The position numbers and the translations under genes are program-made. Positions 6,889-13,972 of a stretch of DNA of 13,972 nt are shown piece after piece. Positions within the stretch are counted from its first letter, which is position 1. Each line of letters begins with the position of its first letter. The notes below the pieces were generated by a model, which was not told the DNA's origin, searched no databases, and saw nothing but the letters and a program-made list of their open reading frames with translations. Source of the stretch: GCA-2748575 sp033722575 (GTDB lineage Bacteria; Pseudomonadota; Gammaproteobacteria; Pseudomonadales; Ketobacteraceae); contig JAWVYU010000107.1 in assembly GCA_033722575.1 (NCBI GenBank), positions 1 through 13,972 on the forward strand, read 5' to 3'.

Positions 6889-8394
6889 ATGATTGACTTA
6901 TCAAAGCTGCCACCGGTACCCAAAGAGAGCAAATTCAAGCAGGCCCTTGGGCTGGGTGTAGGAATCTGGGATTACTTCGATGAAAAGGAAAAGGAGCTGG
7001 GAGATACCTATACCCTGACATTCCCGGGCCAGGGGCCCATGATATGGACGTCGGACCCGAAAATGATCGTGGATATCATCAAACTCCAGCGACATCAGAT
7101 TGATGGTAGCAAGGTACAGCTGCCCTTTGATCTGGGGGAGCAGAATCTGGTGTTTTCCAATAACGAACAGCACCATGATGCACGCAAGCTGCTGATTCCG
7201 CAGTTTGCCGGCAACCTGCTGAAAAACCGTGCCCGGATGATGTATGAGATCACCAATGAACACATCAATTCCTGGAAAGTCGGGGACACTTTTGACGCTC
7301 CCCGGCTGGTAGGGGATATCACTATGGATATCACCTGTGCCACCCTGTTTAACCTGCGCCATGGCGAGCGCAAGGAGCGGTACAAGGAACTGATGCTGGG
7401 CTGGATCATGGAAGCCAACAGCAACATCAATTTTACCCTGGCCTCGCTGGTGGGTGCCACCCGCTTCCGGCGTTTCCTCAACCGTCAGTATATGAAGCGG
7501 TCCGAGAAGCGAAAAATGGGCACAGGTAAAAAAGGATTGTTGCCCTGGAAGCGCAGTGTGGATCTGAAAGTACAGCTGGCTGCCATGTTGCGCGAGGACA
7601 TTGAGGATATCCGCGCCAGGATGGACGAATCGGAAAGTCATACATTGTCGTACCTGGCCCGCACCCGGGATGCAGACGGAAATCTGTTGCCCATGGAAAA
7701 AGTGATTTCCGAAGTTTACGGGCTGATGATTGGTGGACATGAAACCAGTGCTGCCACGGCATCGTGGCTGATGATCTGGCTGCAGCAGCGGCCGGATATC
7801 TACCGGCGTATGCGTGAAGAGCTGCTGGCCTTTATAGAAAAAGCCGGTTGTCATGATCCCCTGCTGGCGTCGGAGCTGCCTTTTATAACGGCCTGCCTGA
7901 ATGAGTCGCAACGGATCACGCCGTCGGCGCCGGGTTATGTGCGCTGGCTGACGGAAGAAACACGAATCGGCGACTGGACAATCCCGGCGGGGGTGGCGGT
8001 GCTCCCGAACATCTACGCTACCCATCGCCGCAAGGATATCTATGGCGAAGATGCGCTGGAATTCAACCCTGATCGCTGGTTACTGGATTCCGGGGGAACC
8101 CGTGCTTTCAAGCCCTATGAGTTCATGCCCTTCGGTGGTGGACGGCGGGCCTGCGTGGGTATGAGTCAGGCCCGGCAACAGCTGCGGGTGATTTTTTCGG
8201 AATTCGCCCGCCGGGTTGAATTTTCTTCCGCATTCGAGGGCACCAGCAGCCTGCCAACCTCCCGTTTGATTGGTGGGCAGGTGGAGCCAAGGGACGGGGT
8301 GCCTGTGAGAGTCAGGGAAGTCAGGCCCCAAAACTACGGATATTCCGAGAGCGCTACCGCCCCGGACCCGGTGCCCATGGAGAAAGCCAGCTGA
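6889..8394 (+). CDS. Cytochrome P450 (soluble, class unknown)
   Basis: A 501-residue P450 monooxygenase with all key motifs: HHDARKLLIPQF in the C-helix region (95-106), the I-helix oxygen-activation motif GGHETS (282-287), ExxR in the K helix (Glu339, Arg342), FNPDRW (392-397) and the haem loop FGGGRRACVG (415-424) with Cys422 as thiolate ligand. No N-terminal membrane anchor is present, so it should be cytoplasmic and depend on a ferredoxin or flavodoxin system, none of which is encoded in the window. The length and the HETS/HxxxRK style recall long-chain-lipid or terpenoid hydroxylases such as the CYP110/CYP4-like group more than CYP153, but I would not name a CYP family. The start has GAGGG upstream. 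It is second in the operon after the VOC gene, ending before a terminator at 8480-8535. Substrate is unknown; a hydrophobic molecule is likely. Confidence 0.95.
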   Translation: MIDLSKLPPVPKESKFKQALGLGVGIWDYFDEKEKELGDTYTLTFPGQGPMIWTSDPKMIVDIIKLQRHQIDGSKVQLPFDLGEQNLVFSNNEQHHDARKLLIPQFAGNLLKNRARMMYEITNEHINSWKVGDTFDAPRLVGDITMDITCATLFNLRHGERKERYKELMLGWIMEANSNINFTLASLVGATRFRRFLNRQYMKRSEKRKMGTGKKGLLPWKRSVDLKVQLAAMLREDIEDIRARMDESESHTLSYLARTRDADGNLLPMEKVISEVYGLMIGGHETSAATASWLMIWLQQRPDIYRRMREELLAFIEKAGCHDPLLASELPFITACLNESQRITPSAPGYVRWLTEETRIGDWTIPAGVAVLPNIYATHRRKDIYGEDALEFNPDRWLLDSGGTRAFKPYEFMPFGGGRRACVGMSQARQQLRVIFSEFARRVEFSSAFEGTSSLPTSRLIGGQVEPRDGVPVRVREVRPQNYGYSESATAPDPVPMEKAS

Positions 8395-8448
8395 TCCCGT
8401 ATATCATGAGCAGATAATGAGGGAAAACGCCGCCAGGTAATCGAGGGA

Positions 8449-8480
8449 GCAGGTATCTCAGGTAGCAGATATCTCAGGTA
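8449..8480. repeat. 16-bp tandem direct repeat
   Basis: GCAGGTATCTCAGGTA and GCAGATATCTCAGGTA lie head to tail with one mismatch, between the P450 stop and the terminator hairpin. A weaker third copy may precede them (GCCAGGTAATC from 8432). They may be a small duplication or two binding sites near the regulator gene. Confidence 0.75.
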
Positions 8481-8535
8481 AAAAGCCTCACAGTGGCGGT
8501 TGTGCCGCGGGTACTGCGTCAGTTGTGAGGTTTTT
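8480..8535 (+). terminator. Intrinsic terminator of the VOC-P450 operon
   Basis: Outer arms AAAAAGCCTCACA and TGTGAGGTTTTT pair with one bulged base around a 31-nt GC-rich insert that can fold further (GGCGG/CCGC). The 3' arm ends in a run of five T. It separates the P450 from the tetR gene, which starts 37 nt later. Confidence 0.7.
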
Positions 8536-8550
8536 CCCCTTTACTACCGG

Positions 8551-8559
8551 TGCTAGAAT
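8551..8559 (+). promoter_or_regulatory. Possible extended -10 for the tetR operon
   Basis: TGCTAGAAT fits an extended -10 element (TGN then TAGAAT); the best-spaced -35 is only TTTTTC. A start about 7 nt downstream would leave almost no leader before the ATG at 8573, implying leaderless translation, a later start, or a different promoter. The half-site TTTAC at 8540-8544 would overlap this promoter and could allow autoregulation. Confidence 0.35.
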
Positions 8560-8572
8560 CCGGAGCTTGTTG

Positions 8573-9250
8573 ATGAACACAGCCAACGCAACCAACCCAA
8601 CCACAGTGGCAGCCATGAGAAAAGCGTTCTGGCAAGATGAAGAGCCAGCGGAATCACGCCGTGAAAGACGCAAGCAGGAAATCCGCAACAAGATAATCGA
8701 AGCGGCCATTTCCCTGTTTGAAGAAAAAGGCATAGAGGAAACCACCCTGGAAGACATCTGCGAAACGGCAGATATTTCCCGGCCCACCTTCTACAGCTAT
8801 TACCCCTCCAGGCAGGAGCTGATACTGGCCCTGGTGGAAAAGCTCTGGCTGAATGTGGCGGGGGAGATTACCCGTAAAGCCGTGGCCAAGGACGATTCCA
8901 CCCAGAGCTTCGTGGGGGCTTTCCTGAAAGGTACCCGACAGGAGATTGCCCGCTACGGTCGTCTGGAACGGGAGTTGATCCGCCACAGCATGAACCAGGA
9001 AACCGGCGATCACACCCAGAACTCCACCATGCTCAAGGCAATGACCGGTATGTTTGTTACGGTATACACTGAGGGCAGAAAGCGCGGGGATATCGGCAAC
9101 CGGTTTCCGGTGGACTTTCTGGCGGAGGCCTCCATGGGGTGTATCTCATCGGTAATGATGAACTGGGCATTCGATGAAAACTATCCCGTGGAGCGGCGCC
9201 TGAAACAGACTTCGGACCTGATCATTGCCATGATTTCCCTGCAAAAATAA
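8573..9250 (+). CDS. TetR-family transcriptional regulator
   Basis: A 225-residue repressor-type protein. After a polar 36-residue N-terminal extension comes the TetR DNA-binding domain at about 37-84, with helix-turn-helix TTLEDICETADISRPTFYSY. The rest is a helical ligand-binding and dimerisation domain. I chose the ATG at 8573 because GGAG lies 7 nt upstream. The open frame reaches a GTG at 8525 inside the terminator, which is unlikely, and an ATG at 8615 would shorten the extension and is also possible. The SRPBCC gene follows after 25 nt, so both are probably co-transcribed. The twin TTTAC-N4-GTAAA sites before the VOC-P450 operon are the obvious target, and the P450 substrate or product is the obvious inducer. 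Both statements are inference from context. Confidence 0.92.
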   Translation: MNTANATNPTTVAAMRKAFWQDEEPAESRRERRKQEIRNKIIEAAISLFEEKGIEETTLEDICETADISRPTFYSYYPSRQELILALVEKLWLNVAGEITRKAVAKDDSTQSFVGAFLKGTRQEIARYGRLERELIRHSMNQETGDHTQNSTMLKAMTGMFVTVYTEGRKRGDIGNRFPVDFLAEASMGCISSVMMNWAFDENYPVERRLKQTSDLIIAMISLQK

Positions 9251-9275
9251 ACGGACCCCGGGGGGGGCGAAAATA

Positions 9276-9776
9276 ATGAGTGAAGCCAGCTATCAGGTAG
9301 TCATGGATATAGGCAAGCCGGAGGCTTGGCAGCGCCTCAGGGATCTGTCCTTGGCCCACTATTACGTCCCGGGGCTGGTAAAGACAGAGATCACCACCGA
9401 GCGCAGGGAAGGGCCCGGAGTCAGTCGCCGGGTGTATCAGTCGGCTACCCGTTATCTGGAGGAAACGGTAACCCAGTGGGATGAGGGTAATGGCTTTACC
9501 ATCCGGCTGCACAAAGGCGAAAAGGACGCCCCTTTCAGAGATGCGTTTTTCCGCTATGAACTCAAGGACGCGGGTAACGGCAAGACCCGCCTGATCACCA
9601 CCATGGGATACACACCGCCACTGGGTGGCGTGGGCAGGGTCCTGGATAAATGGATTCTGAACCGGGTTATCAGCAAGGTGATTCGTGATGTGGCGCTGAG
9701 TATGAAGCTGTTCTATGAAACCGGCGAACCCACCGACAAAACGGCGCTGAAATCCCTGAAGCAGTCTCTGGCCTGA
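9276..9776 (+). CDS. SRPBCC-family (polyketide cyclase/START-like) protein
   Basis: A 166-residue protein with the helix-grip arrangement of the SRPBCC superfamily. It opens with a strand, ASYQVVMDIGKPEAWQRLRD, and helix where such proteins begin. Antiparallel strands follow (RVYQSATRYLEETVTQW, FTIRLHKGE, FFRYELKD, TRLITTMGYTP), and a long C-terminal helix closes the hydrophobic pocket. Such folds bind lipids, sterols, polyketides or hormones, and some are cyclases or hydrolases. Placement after tetR and next to a P450 suggests it carries or modifies the P450 substrate. The Shine-Dalgarno is unusual: a run of eight G (9260-9267) just before the ATG. No terminator is clear after the stop. Confidence 0.85.
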   Translation: MSEASYQVVMDIGKPEAWQRLRDLSLAHYYVPGLVKTEITTERREGPGVSRRVYQSATRYLEETVTQWDEGNGFTIRLHKGEKDAPFRDAFFRYELKDAGNGKTRLITTMGYTPPLGGVGRVLDKWILNRVISKVIRDVALSMKLFYETGEPTDKTALKSLKQSLA

Positions 9777-9962
9777 CGCAGTATCGGCTCTACTGGGAAC
9801 CTGTGGCGAACAATATCAAACTGAAATAGCGTGCCCAGTGTACGGACTGCAGGATGATGAGTCTGGTATGTCAAGGTGGCTGGGGATAAGACCGGCGCCG
9901 GGCGCAGGGGAAACGGTTTGTTTCTCTGCACTCTGTCGTGCAGCCCGGCCGGGTCTGGAATA

Positions 9963-10049
9963 TGGTGCCGAGGAGAGGACTTGAACCTCCACGGGGTTGC
10001 CCCCACTAGCACCTGAAGCTAGCGTGTCTACCAATTTCACCACCTCGGC
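9963..10049 (-). tRNA. tRNA-Leu (anticodon CAG)
   Basis: On the minus strand an 87-nt cloverleaf reads from acceptor GCCGAGG to CCTCGGC-A-CCA with the CCA encoded. The D arm is GTGGTGAAATTGGTAGAC, the anticodon stem-loop GCTAGCTTCAGGTGCTAGT has anticodon CAG, a long variable arm follows, and the T arm contains GGTTCAAGTCC. The long variable arm and the anticodon identify class II tRNA-Leu decoding CUG. It is transcribed alone, opposite to its neighbours. Confidence 0.96.
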
Positions 10050-10081
10050 AGGTCGTGAGTCTCAATGATTTGAGAACGCGA

Positions 10082-10109
10082 ATTCTAGAGCATCGAAATT
10101 CCATGTCAA
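10082..10109 (-). promoter_or_regulatory. Sigma-70-type promoter of tRNA-Leu
   Basis: On the minus strand a consensus -35 TTGACA (10104-10109) is followed after 16 bp by -10 TAGAAT (10082-10087). It lies about 33 nt upstream of the mature tRNA 5' end, a normal distance for a short processed leader. Confidence 0.75.
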
Positions 10110-10294
10110 TGTTTTTCAGAGAAAAAACTGTGCTTTTCTCTGGATGTCCGGAGGCCGGCTTCCGCCCTTGGATCTGACTGGTGCTGAGCCGGCTTTTCCG
10201 GGGTCTCCTTGCCCGCTTTCGCCGTGCCCTTCCGGTGCCAGCTAATCTTTGGGTTACCCAATGACGGGGTTTTTCTAAATTTTGTAATCACTCC

Positions 10295-10323
10295 TTAACG
10301 AAAAAGTTCGAACACTGTAATAT
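10295..10323 (+). promoter_or_regulatory. Candidate promoter of the phosphotransferase gene
   Basis: TTAACG (10295-10300) and TAATAT (10318-10323) are separated by 17 bp and lie about 60 nt before the chosen ATG. The -35 has two mismatches to consensus. The spacer contains the palindrome GTTCGAAC. Confidence 0.45.
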
Positions 10324-10381
10324 CGTGCCACAAAGAAAAGAACTCGCACTCCAAATCGCCGAGTCATACGGAGGGAACCCC

Positions 10382-12415
10382 ATGACTGGAGGTGTCGCAT
10401 TATTTCAATCCCATACGCTGGCTAAAGACCTCGCGACAAATGATTCGCAACCGCTGTTTCGCAAGGCAGACCGCTACCTGATCGGTTGCCTGTTTTTCCC
10501 TTTACTGGGTTACCTGATGTTTACCAAGTGGGCGGTGGTCAGTCAGCTGGGGACTACCCCTCTTGAAGGGCTCAATCTTGCCGAGTTCCTGCGTATGCAT
10601 ATCTTTTATTACCTGATGGCGTTCTGCTGGGCTGCCTTTCTGGTAATGGATTCAGATAAATGGCACAAAACCTTTCGTGCCGTTGCCATTGTTACCGTAC
10701 TGTTTTTCTCTGCATCTGACCTGGCCTACAGTGCATCTATCCAGTTAACCGGCGTACTGGCACCTTTCGATGTGGCCTATTATGCGGCGCTGGCGCTGGG
10801 TACCGGCGTGGCGTCCATTCCGGTGGCGATTGCAGCGACCATGGTATTTATCCCGCTGGCTTTTCTGCTGCTGCCATTTCTGAAATACCGTTCACTGGGG
10901 ACGCGCGTGGCCGGCAACCAGCGCAAGCGTATCGGGCTGGCGGTGACCGGTGTGTTGTCCATGTTTCTGGCCTGCGCGGGCCCCACCACTTTTGAAGGGG
11001 AGCTGAGCCACATTCAGCCATCTTATCTGTACCAATTGGACAAGTTTCAGGAAAAGCTGGATATCTCCTGGCACAAGAAAGCCCTGGCGGACGAAGTCAT
11101 ACCCCGTAAAAGCATTGCGGTGGGTGAATCCGGTTCCCGGCCCAATCTGGTGATGATCGGGCTGGAGTCAGTGCGTGCAATGGCAGCCGGTGTCTATAAC
11201 GAACAACGCAGGGCGGTAACGCCGTACCTGAACGAACTCAGTGAAAACAGCCTGGTGTTTGATCGTGCCTATACGGTTGTGCCTCATACCTCCAAAGCAC
11301 TGGCGGCGGTTAACTGCGGCGTGGATCCGTTTTTCCGGCACCCCATTTTTGAATCCCATCTGGGCATGCCCCAGGATTGCCTGGCTGATATTCTCCGCCG
11401 ATCCGGCTACCGCACGGTATTTTTCCAGTCACCCACGGAATACTTTGAAAACCGGCGTGGACTGGTAAACCAGTTTGGTTTTGAGGACTTTTTCGCCGCG
11501 GAGCAGATGCCGTCAGAGGGTTTTGATCTGGTGAATTATTTCGGCTATGAAGACAATGTCATGCTGGAACCCAGCAAGCAGTGGCTGCAAAAACAGAAAG
11601 AGCCCTTTTTCGCGTTTTATCTGACGGGCACTACCCATCATCCCTACTGGACGCCGGAACGCTATGGCATACGTGACTTTTCCAATGGTGAAGCTATTCC
11701 GGATGAGGAAAACCAGTACCTGAATGCCTTGTACTACCTGGATCATTTTATTGCCGACCTGATCGCCCAATACAAAGCTCTGGGTTTGTATGAAAACACG
11801 GTGTTTGTACTCTTTGGTGATCATGGCGAAAGCATTCAAAGTCATGGACGGCATCAGCACAATGTTTCCATGTACGAAGAAACCCTGCGCATTCCTCTGA
11901 TTATCCATGGCCCGGGAATCCGGGCGGATCGGGTAACTGCGCCAGTAGTAACGCAGACGGATATCATGCCCACGGTACTCAGTCTGATGGGCTTCCAGGT
12001 GCCGCAGAGTCTGTCGAAGCAGGTGGTGACGGGGCAACAGCGGCAGGAACGCGCGGTGTTCGCGGCTTGCTGGTACGATGACTGGTGCGTGGCAAGGGTC
12101 GACCAGCAGTTCAAATATATTTATAACTTCAGTGAAAAACCGGAGGAGCTGTACGATCTTCGTCAGGATCCGGATGAAAAGACCAACCTGGCTTCCCGGC
12201 ATCCCGAGAAGGTGGCGGCGTTCCGTGAGCAGGCACTGGCATTCTATCGCCGTAACCTGGAACAGTATCATCAGTATTATTCTGGCCTTGAGCCGGACTA
12301 CTGGGGTATGAAAGCGGCGACAGTGTCCAAAAAAATGCGGATGCTGCGCCGCTCCGAAGAGGATGCCGGCAGCCAGCCTGCGGTGCTCGCCCGAAGTAAT
12401 ATGCAAACTGAGTAA
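10382..12415 (+). CDS. LTA synthase/sulfatase-superfamily membrane phosphotransferase
   Basis: A 677-residue inner-membrane protein. The N-terminal 200 residues contain about five hydrophobic segments (roughly 32-55, 71-90, 98-118, 128-168, 184-199). From about 253 a periplasmic alkaline-phosphatase-superfamily domain follows: LVMIGLESVR with metal ligand Glu262, PHTSKALAAV with probable nucleophile Thr303, GTTHHPYW (416-423), and FGDHGES with metal ligands Asp480 and His481, then HQHN near 491-494. LTA synthases and OpgB/MdoB-type enzymes of this shape move phosphoglycerol from phosphatidylglycerol to an acceptor, and other relatives decorate lipid A or glycans. In a Gram-negative the acceptor may be periplasmic glucan or another envelope glycan; this is inference. 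The ATG at 10382 is chosen for GGAGGG 6 nt upstream; a GTG at 10325 would add 19 residues. It stands alone between tRNA-Leu and the oad genes. Confidence 0.85.
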   Translation: MTGGVALFQSHTLAKDLATNDSQPLFRKADRYLIGCLFFPLLGYLMFTKWAVVSQLGTTPLEGLNLAEFLRMHIFYYLMAFCWAAFLVMDSDKWHKTFRAVAIVTVLFFSASDLAYSASIQLTGVLAPFDVAYYAALALGTGVASIPVAIAATMVFIPLAFLLLPFLKYRSLGTRVAGNQRKRIGLAVTGVLSMFLACAGPTTFEGELSHIQPSYLYQLDKFQEKLDISWHKKALADEVIPRKSIAVGESGSRPNLVMIGLESVRAMAAGVYNEQRRAVTPYLNELSENSLVFDRAYTVVPHTSKALAAVNCGVDPFFRHPIFESHLGMPQDCLADILRRSGYRTVFFQSPTEYFENRRGLVNQFGFEDFFAAEQMPSEGFDLVNYFGYEDNVMLEPSKQWLQKQKEPFFAFYLTGTTHHPYWTPERYGIRDFSNGEAIPDEENQYLNALYYLDHFIADLIAQYKALGLYENTVFVLFGDHGESIQSHGRHQHNVSMYEETLRIPLIIHGPGIRADRVTAPVVTQTDIMPTVLSLMGFQVPQSLSKQVVTGQQRQERAVFAACWYDDWCVARVDQQFKYIYNFSEKPEELYDLRQDPDEKTNLASRHPEKVAAFREQALAFYRRNLEQYHQYYSGLEPDYWGMKAATVSKKMRMLRRSEEDAGSQPAVLARSNMQTE

Positions 12416-12662
12416 CGCGCAATATTAACACCGGGAACGCAGCTACTATTTTTTCTCCGTATGAGAAAACCAAACTATATCAACAAACAAAAATACCAGG
12501 GTTTACTGTTGAGTGTTTGGTGTTCTATTTTGCCATGCCATTATTGCGTATATGATTTATAAAAGGTAAATTTGCCGGGCTTTTGAGTTGGGGCAGGCGC
12601 TACAATGGTGTTATCCCGAAATACACGAGCGAGTTTGACTGCAAACCTAAGGTGTTACTGGC

Positions 12663-12908
12663 ATGAATCATCTACTCTCGGAAGGCCTCACACTCATGCT
12701 GCTGGGAATGGGGGCCGTATTTGTATTTCTGACCCTTCTGGTGTTCGCTACCAGCCTCATGTCCAGACTGGTGGCGCAGTTTTCCCCCGCTCCTGCGCCC
12801 GTTGCAGCGCCTGTACCACCCGCTTCTCCCACGTCTTCAGAAGATAATCAGCAATTGCTGGCTGTTATCACAGCAGCGATTCATAAATACCGTTCGCGCC
12901 AAAAGTAA
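12663..12908 (+). CDS. oadG: Oxaloacetate decarboxylase gamma subunit
   Basis: An 81-residue inner-membrane protein, normal for OadG. The N-terminal MNHLLSEGLTLMLLGMGAVF leads into a single membrane helix (about 9-32). A Pro/Ala linker (42-56) follows, then a C-terminal helix with QQLLAVITAAIHKYRSR (62-79). OadG anchors and organises the sodium-pumping decarboxylase by binding the alpha subunit through its tail, and it stimulates biotin-dependent carboxyl transfer. AAGGTG lies upstream of the ATG. oadA follows after 39 nt, so the usual oadGAB order is likely, with oadB beyond the window. A TACAAT about 57 nt upstream could be a -10, but no matching -35 is clear. Confidence 0.93.
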   Translation: MNHLLSEGLTLMLLGMGAVFVFLTLLVFATSLMSRLVAQFSPAPAPVAAPVPPASPTSSEDNQQLLAVITAAIHKYRSRQK

Positions 12909-12947
12909 CGAACGGTTCGCGCACACTTTACAAAAAGGTCATAAACC

Positions 12948-13972
12948 ATGAGTGAGGCTAAAAAACCGCTAGGCATTACGGATGTTGTTCTGCGTGATGC
13001 TCATCAGTCCCTGTTTGCCACCCGTTTACGCATTGATGACATGATTCCCATTGCCGAGAAGCTCGACAAGGTGGGTTTCTGGTCACTGGAATCCTGGGGT
13101 GGAGCAACCTTCGACGCCTGTATCCGTTACCTGGGTGAAGATCCCTGGGAGCGCATTCGACGCCTGAAAGCGGCCATGCCCAACACGCCTCAACAAATGC
13201 TGCTGCGGGGCCAGAACCTGCTGGGATACCGCCACTATGCCGATGATGTGGTGGACAAGTTCGTGGAGAGAGCGGCGGTGAACGGGGTGGATGTATTCCG
13301 CGTATTTGATGCCATGAATGATCCCCGTAACCTGGAAAGAGCCATCAAGGCCGTTATCCGCCAGGATAAACATGCCCAGGGCACTATCTCCTACACCGTG
13401 AGTCCGGTTCATACCATCGATATGTGGGTGGATCTGGCGAAGCAGATCGAGGATATGGGGGCCCATTCGCTGGCCATCAAGGACATGGCCGGCCTGCTGA
13501 AACCCTACGTGGGCTACGAGCTGGTTACCCGCCTGAAGGAAGCCCTGGATATTCCCATTCACATGCAGTGTCATGCCACCACCGGTTTGTCCACAGCCAC
13601 CATACTGAAAACCGTGGAGGCGGGTATCGACAACGTGGATACCTCCATTTCCTCCATGAGCATGACTTACGGCCATTCCCCAACGGAAGCGGTGGTGGCA
13701 ATACTGGAGGATACTGATCGCGATACCGGTCTGGATATTCACCTGCTGGAGGATATTGCTGCATACTTCCGCAAGGTCCGCAAAAAGTATGCGAAGTTTG
13801 AGGGGGCGCTCCGGGGTGTGGATTCCCGGATTCTGGTGGCGCAGGTTCCCGGGGGCATGCTGACCAATATGGAAAGTCAGCTGAAAGAGCAGGGTGCCAG
13901 CGACAAAATGGATCAGGTGCTGGAAGAGATTCCCCGGGTTCGGGAAGATCTCGGTTTTATCCCCCTGGTCAC
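12948..13972 (+). CDS. oadA: Oxaloacetate decarboxylase alpha subunit (5' part)
   Basis: The first 341 codons of OadA; the frame stays open to the window end, where the gene is cut. It encodes the carboxyltransferase TIM barrel that moves CO2 from oxaloacetate to biotin, the first step of the sodium-export cycle completed by the membrane beta subunit. Visible are LRDAHQS (15-21) with metal ligand Asp17, YTVSPVHT (149-156), KDMAGLL (178-184) with the carboxylatable Lys178, HMQCHATTG (205-213) with His209, and SSMSMTYGHSPTE (235-247). Position 207, normally a second metal-binding His, is Gln. The C-terminal biotinyl domain is outside the window. It starts at ATG 12948 after AAAAGG, 39 nt behind oadG. 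Confidence 0.93.
   Translation, partial: MSEAKKPLGITDVVLRDAHQSLFATRLRIDDMIPIAEKLDKVGFWSLESWGGATFDACIRYLGEDPWERIRRLKAAMPNTPQQMLLRGQNLLGYRHYADDVVDKFVERAAVNGVDVFRVFDAMNDPRNLERAIKAVIRQDKHAQGTISYTVSPVHTIDMWVDLAKQIEDMGAHSLAIKDMAGLLKPYVGYELVTRLKEALDIPIHMQCHATTGLSTATILKTVEAGIDNVDTSISSMSMTYGHSPTEAVVAILEDTDRDTGLDIHLLEDIAAYFRKVRKKYAKFEGALRGVDSRILVAQVPGGMLTNMESQLKEQGASDKMDQVLEEIPRVREDLGFIPLV

Larger units (their letters stand above)
10050..10381. other. Divergent promoter region without a gene
   Basis: These 332 bases lie between tRNA-Leu and the phosphotransferase gene, transcribed away from each other. Promoter-like sequences for both directions are listed separately. Also present is a 9-bp inverted repeat, CAGAGAAAA (10117-10125) with TTTTCTCTG (10134-10142), which lacks a terminator T run. 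The GC-rich middle (10145-10260) shows no convincing coding frame. Confidence 0.55.

Noticed and set aside
6901..8025. A 374-codon open frame on the minus strand
   Set aside because: It is antisense to the P450, whose motifs are complete. The translation is rich in Gln, His and Pro and has no family features.
9926..9943. CTGCAC-TCTGTC-GTGCAG as the tRNA-Leu terminator
   Set aside because: A 6-bp stem without a T tract on the minus strand is too weak to call.
10117..10142. 9-bp hairpin CAGAGAAAA/TTTTCTCTG as a terminator
   Set aside because: No T run follows it on either strand, and it sits upstream of both divergent genes, not at the end of either.
12451..12469. TTTTCTC-CGTAT-GAGAAAA as terminator of the phosphotransferase gene
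   Set aside because: The stem is short and AT-rich and the T run is on the wrong side for the plus-strand transcript.

Overview
The window looks like chromosomal DNA of a gammaproteobacterium, probably marine and lipid- or hydrocarbon-using. The evidence is an oadG-oadA pair of a sodium-pumping decarboxylase, a TfpX/TfpZ-type pilin accessory protein, tRNA genes with encoded CCA ends, moderate GC content and a soluble P450 cluster. I do not assign a genus. No insertion sequence, prophage, integrase or CRISPR array was seen.

Left part (1-1580): the 3' end of a tRNA, probably tRNA-Arg, and a two-CBS-domain protein on the minus strand converge on one bidirectional terminator. A lipoprotein follows whose mature part is eight consecutive 11-residue repeats resembling LEA group 3 proteins, ending at a strong terminator.

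Middle left (1600-6146): a 1124-residue exported protein on the minus strand combines a large unrecognised N-terminal region, a LamG-like fold, one CXXCH haem motif and a C-terminal Ig-like domain. A divergent TfpX/TfpZ-family inner-membrane gene follows, with five degenerate 13-bp repeats in its leader.

Centre (6147-9776): the most system-like part. A VOC-fold protein and a cytochrome P450 form one operon behind two copies of TTTAC-N4-GTAAA. After a terminator, a TetR-family regulator and an SRPBCC-fold protein form a second operon. The inferred picture is a TetR-controlled oxidation module for a hydrophobic substrate, with two possible small-ligand binding or converting proteins and no redox partner in the window.

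Right part (9777-13972): a complete tRNA-Leu(CAG) on the minus strand, a membrane-anchored LTA-synthase/sulfatase-superfamily phosphotransferase, then oadG and the first 341 codons of oadA, cut by the window edge. OadA has Gln at position 207, where the family normally has a metal-binding His.
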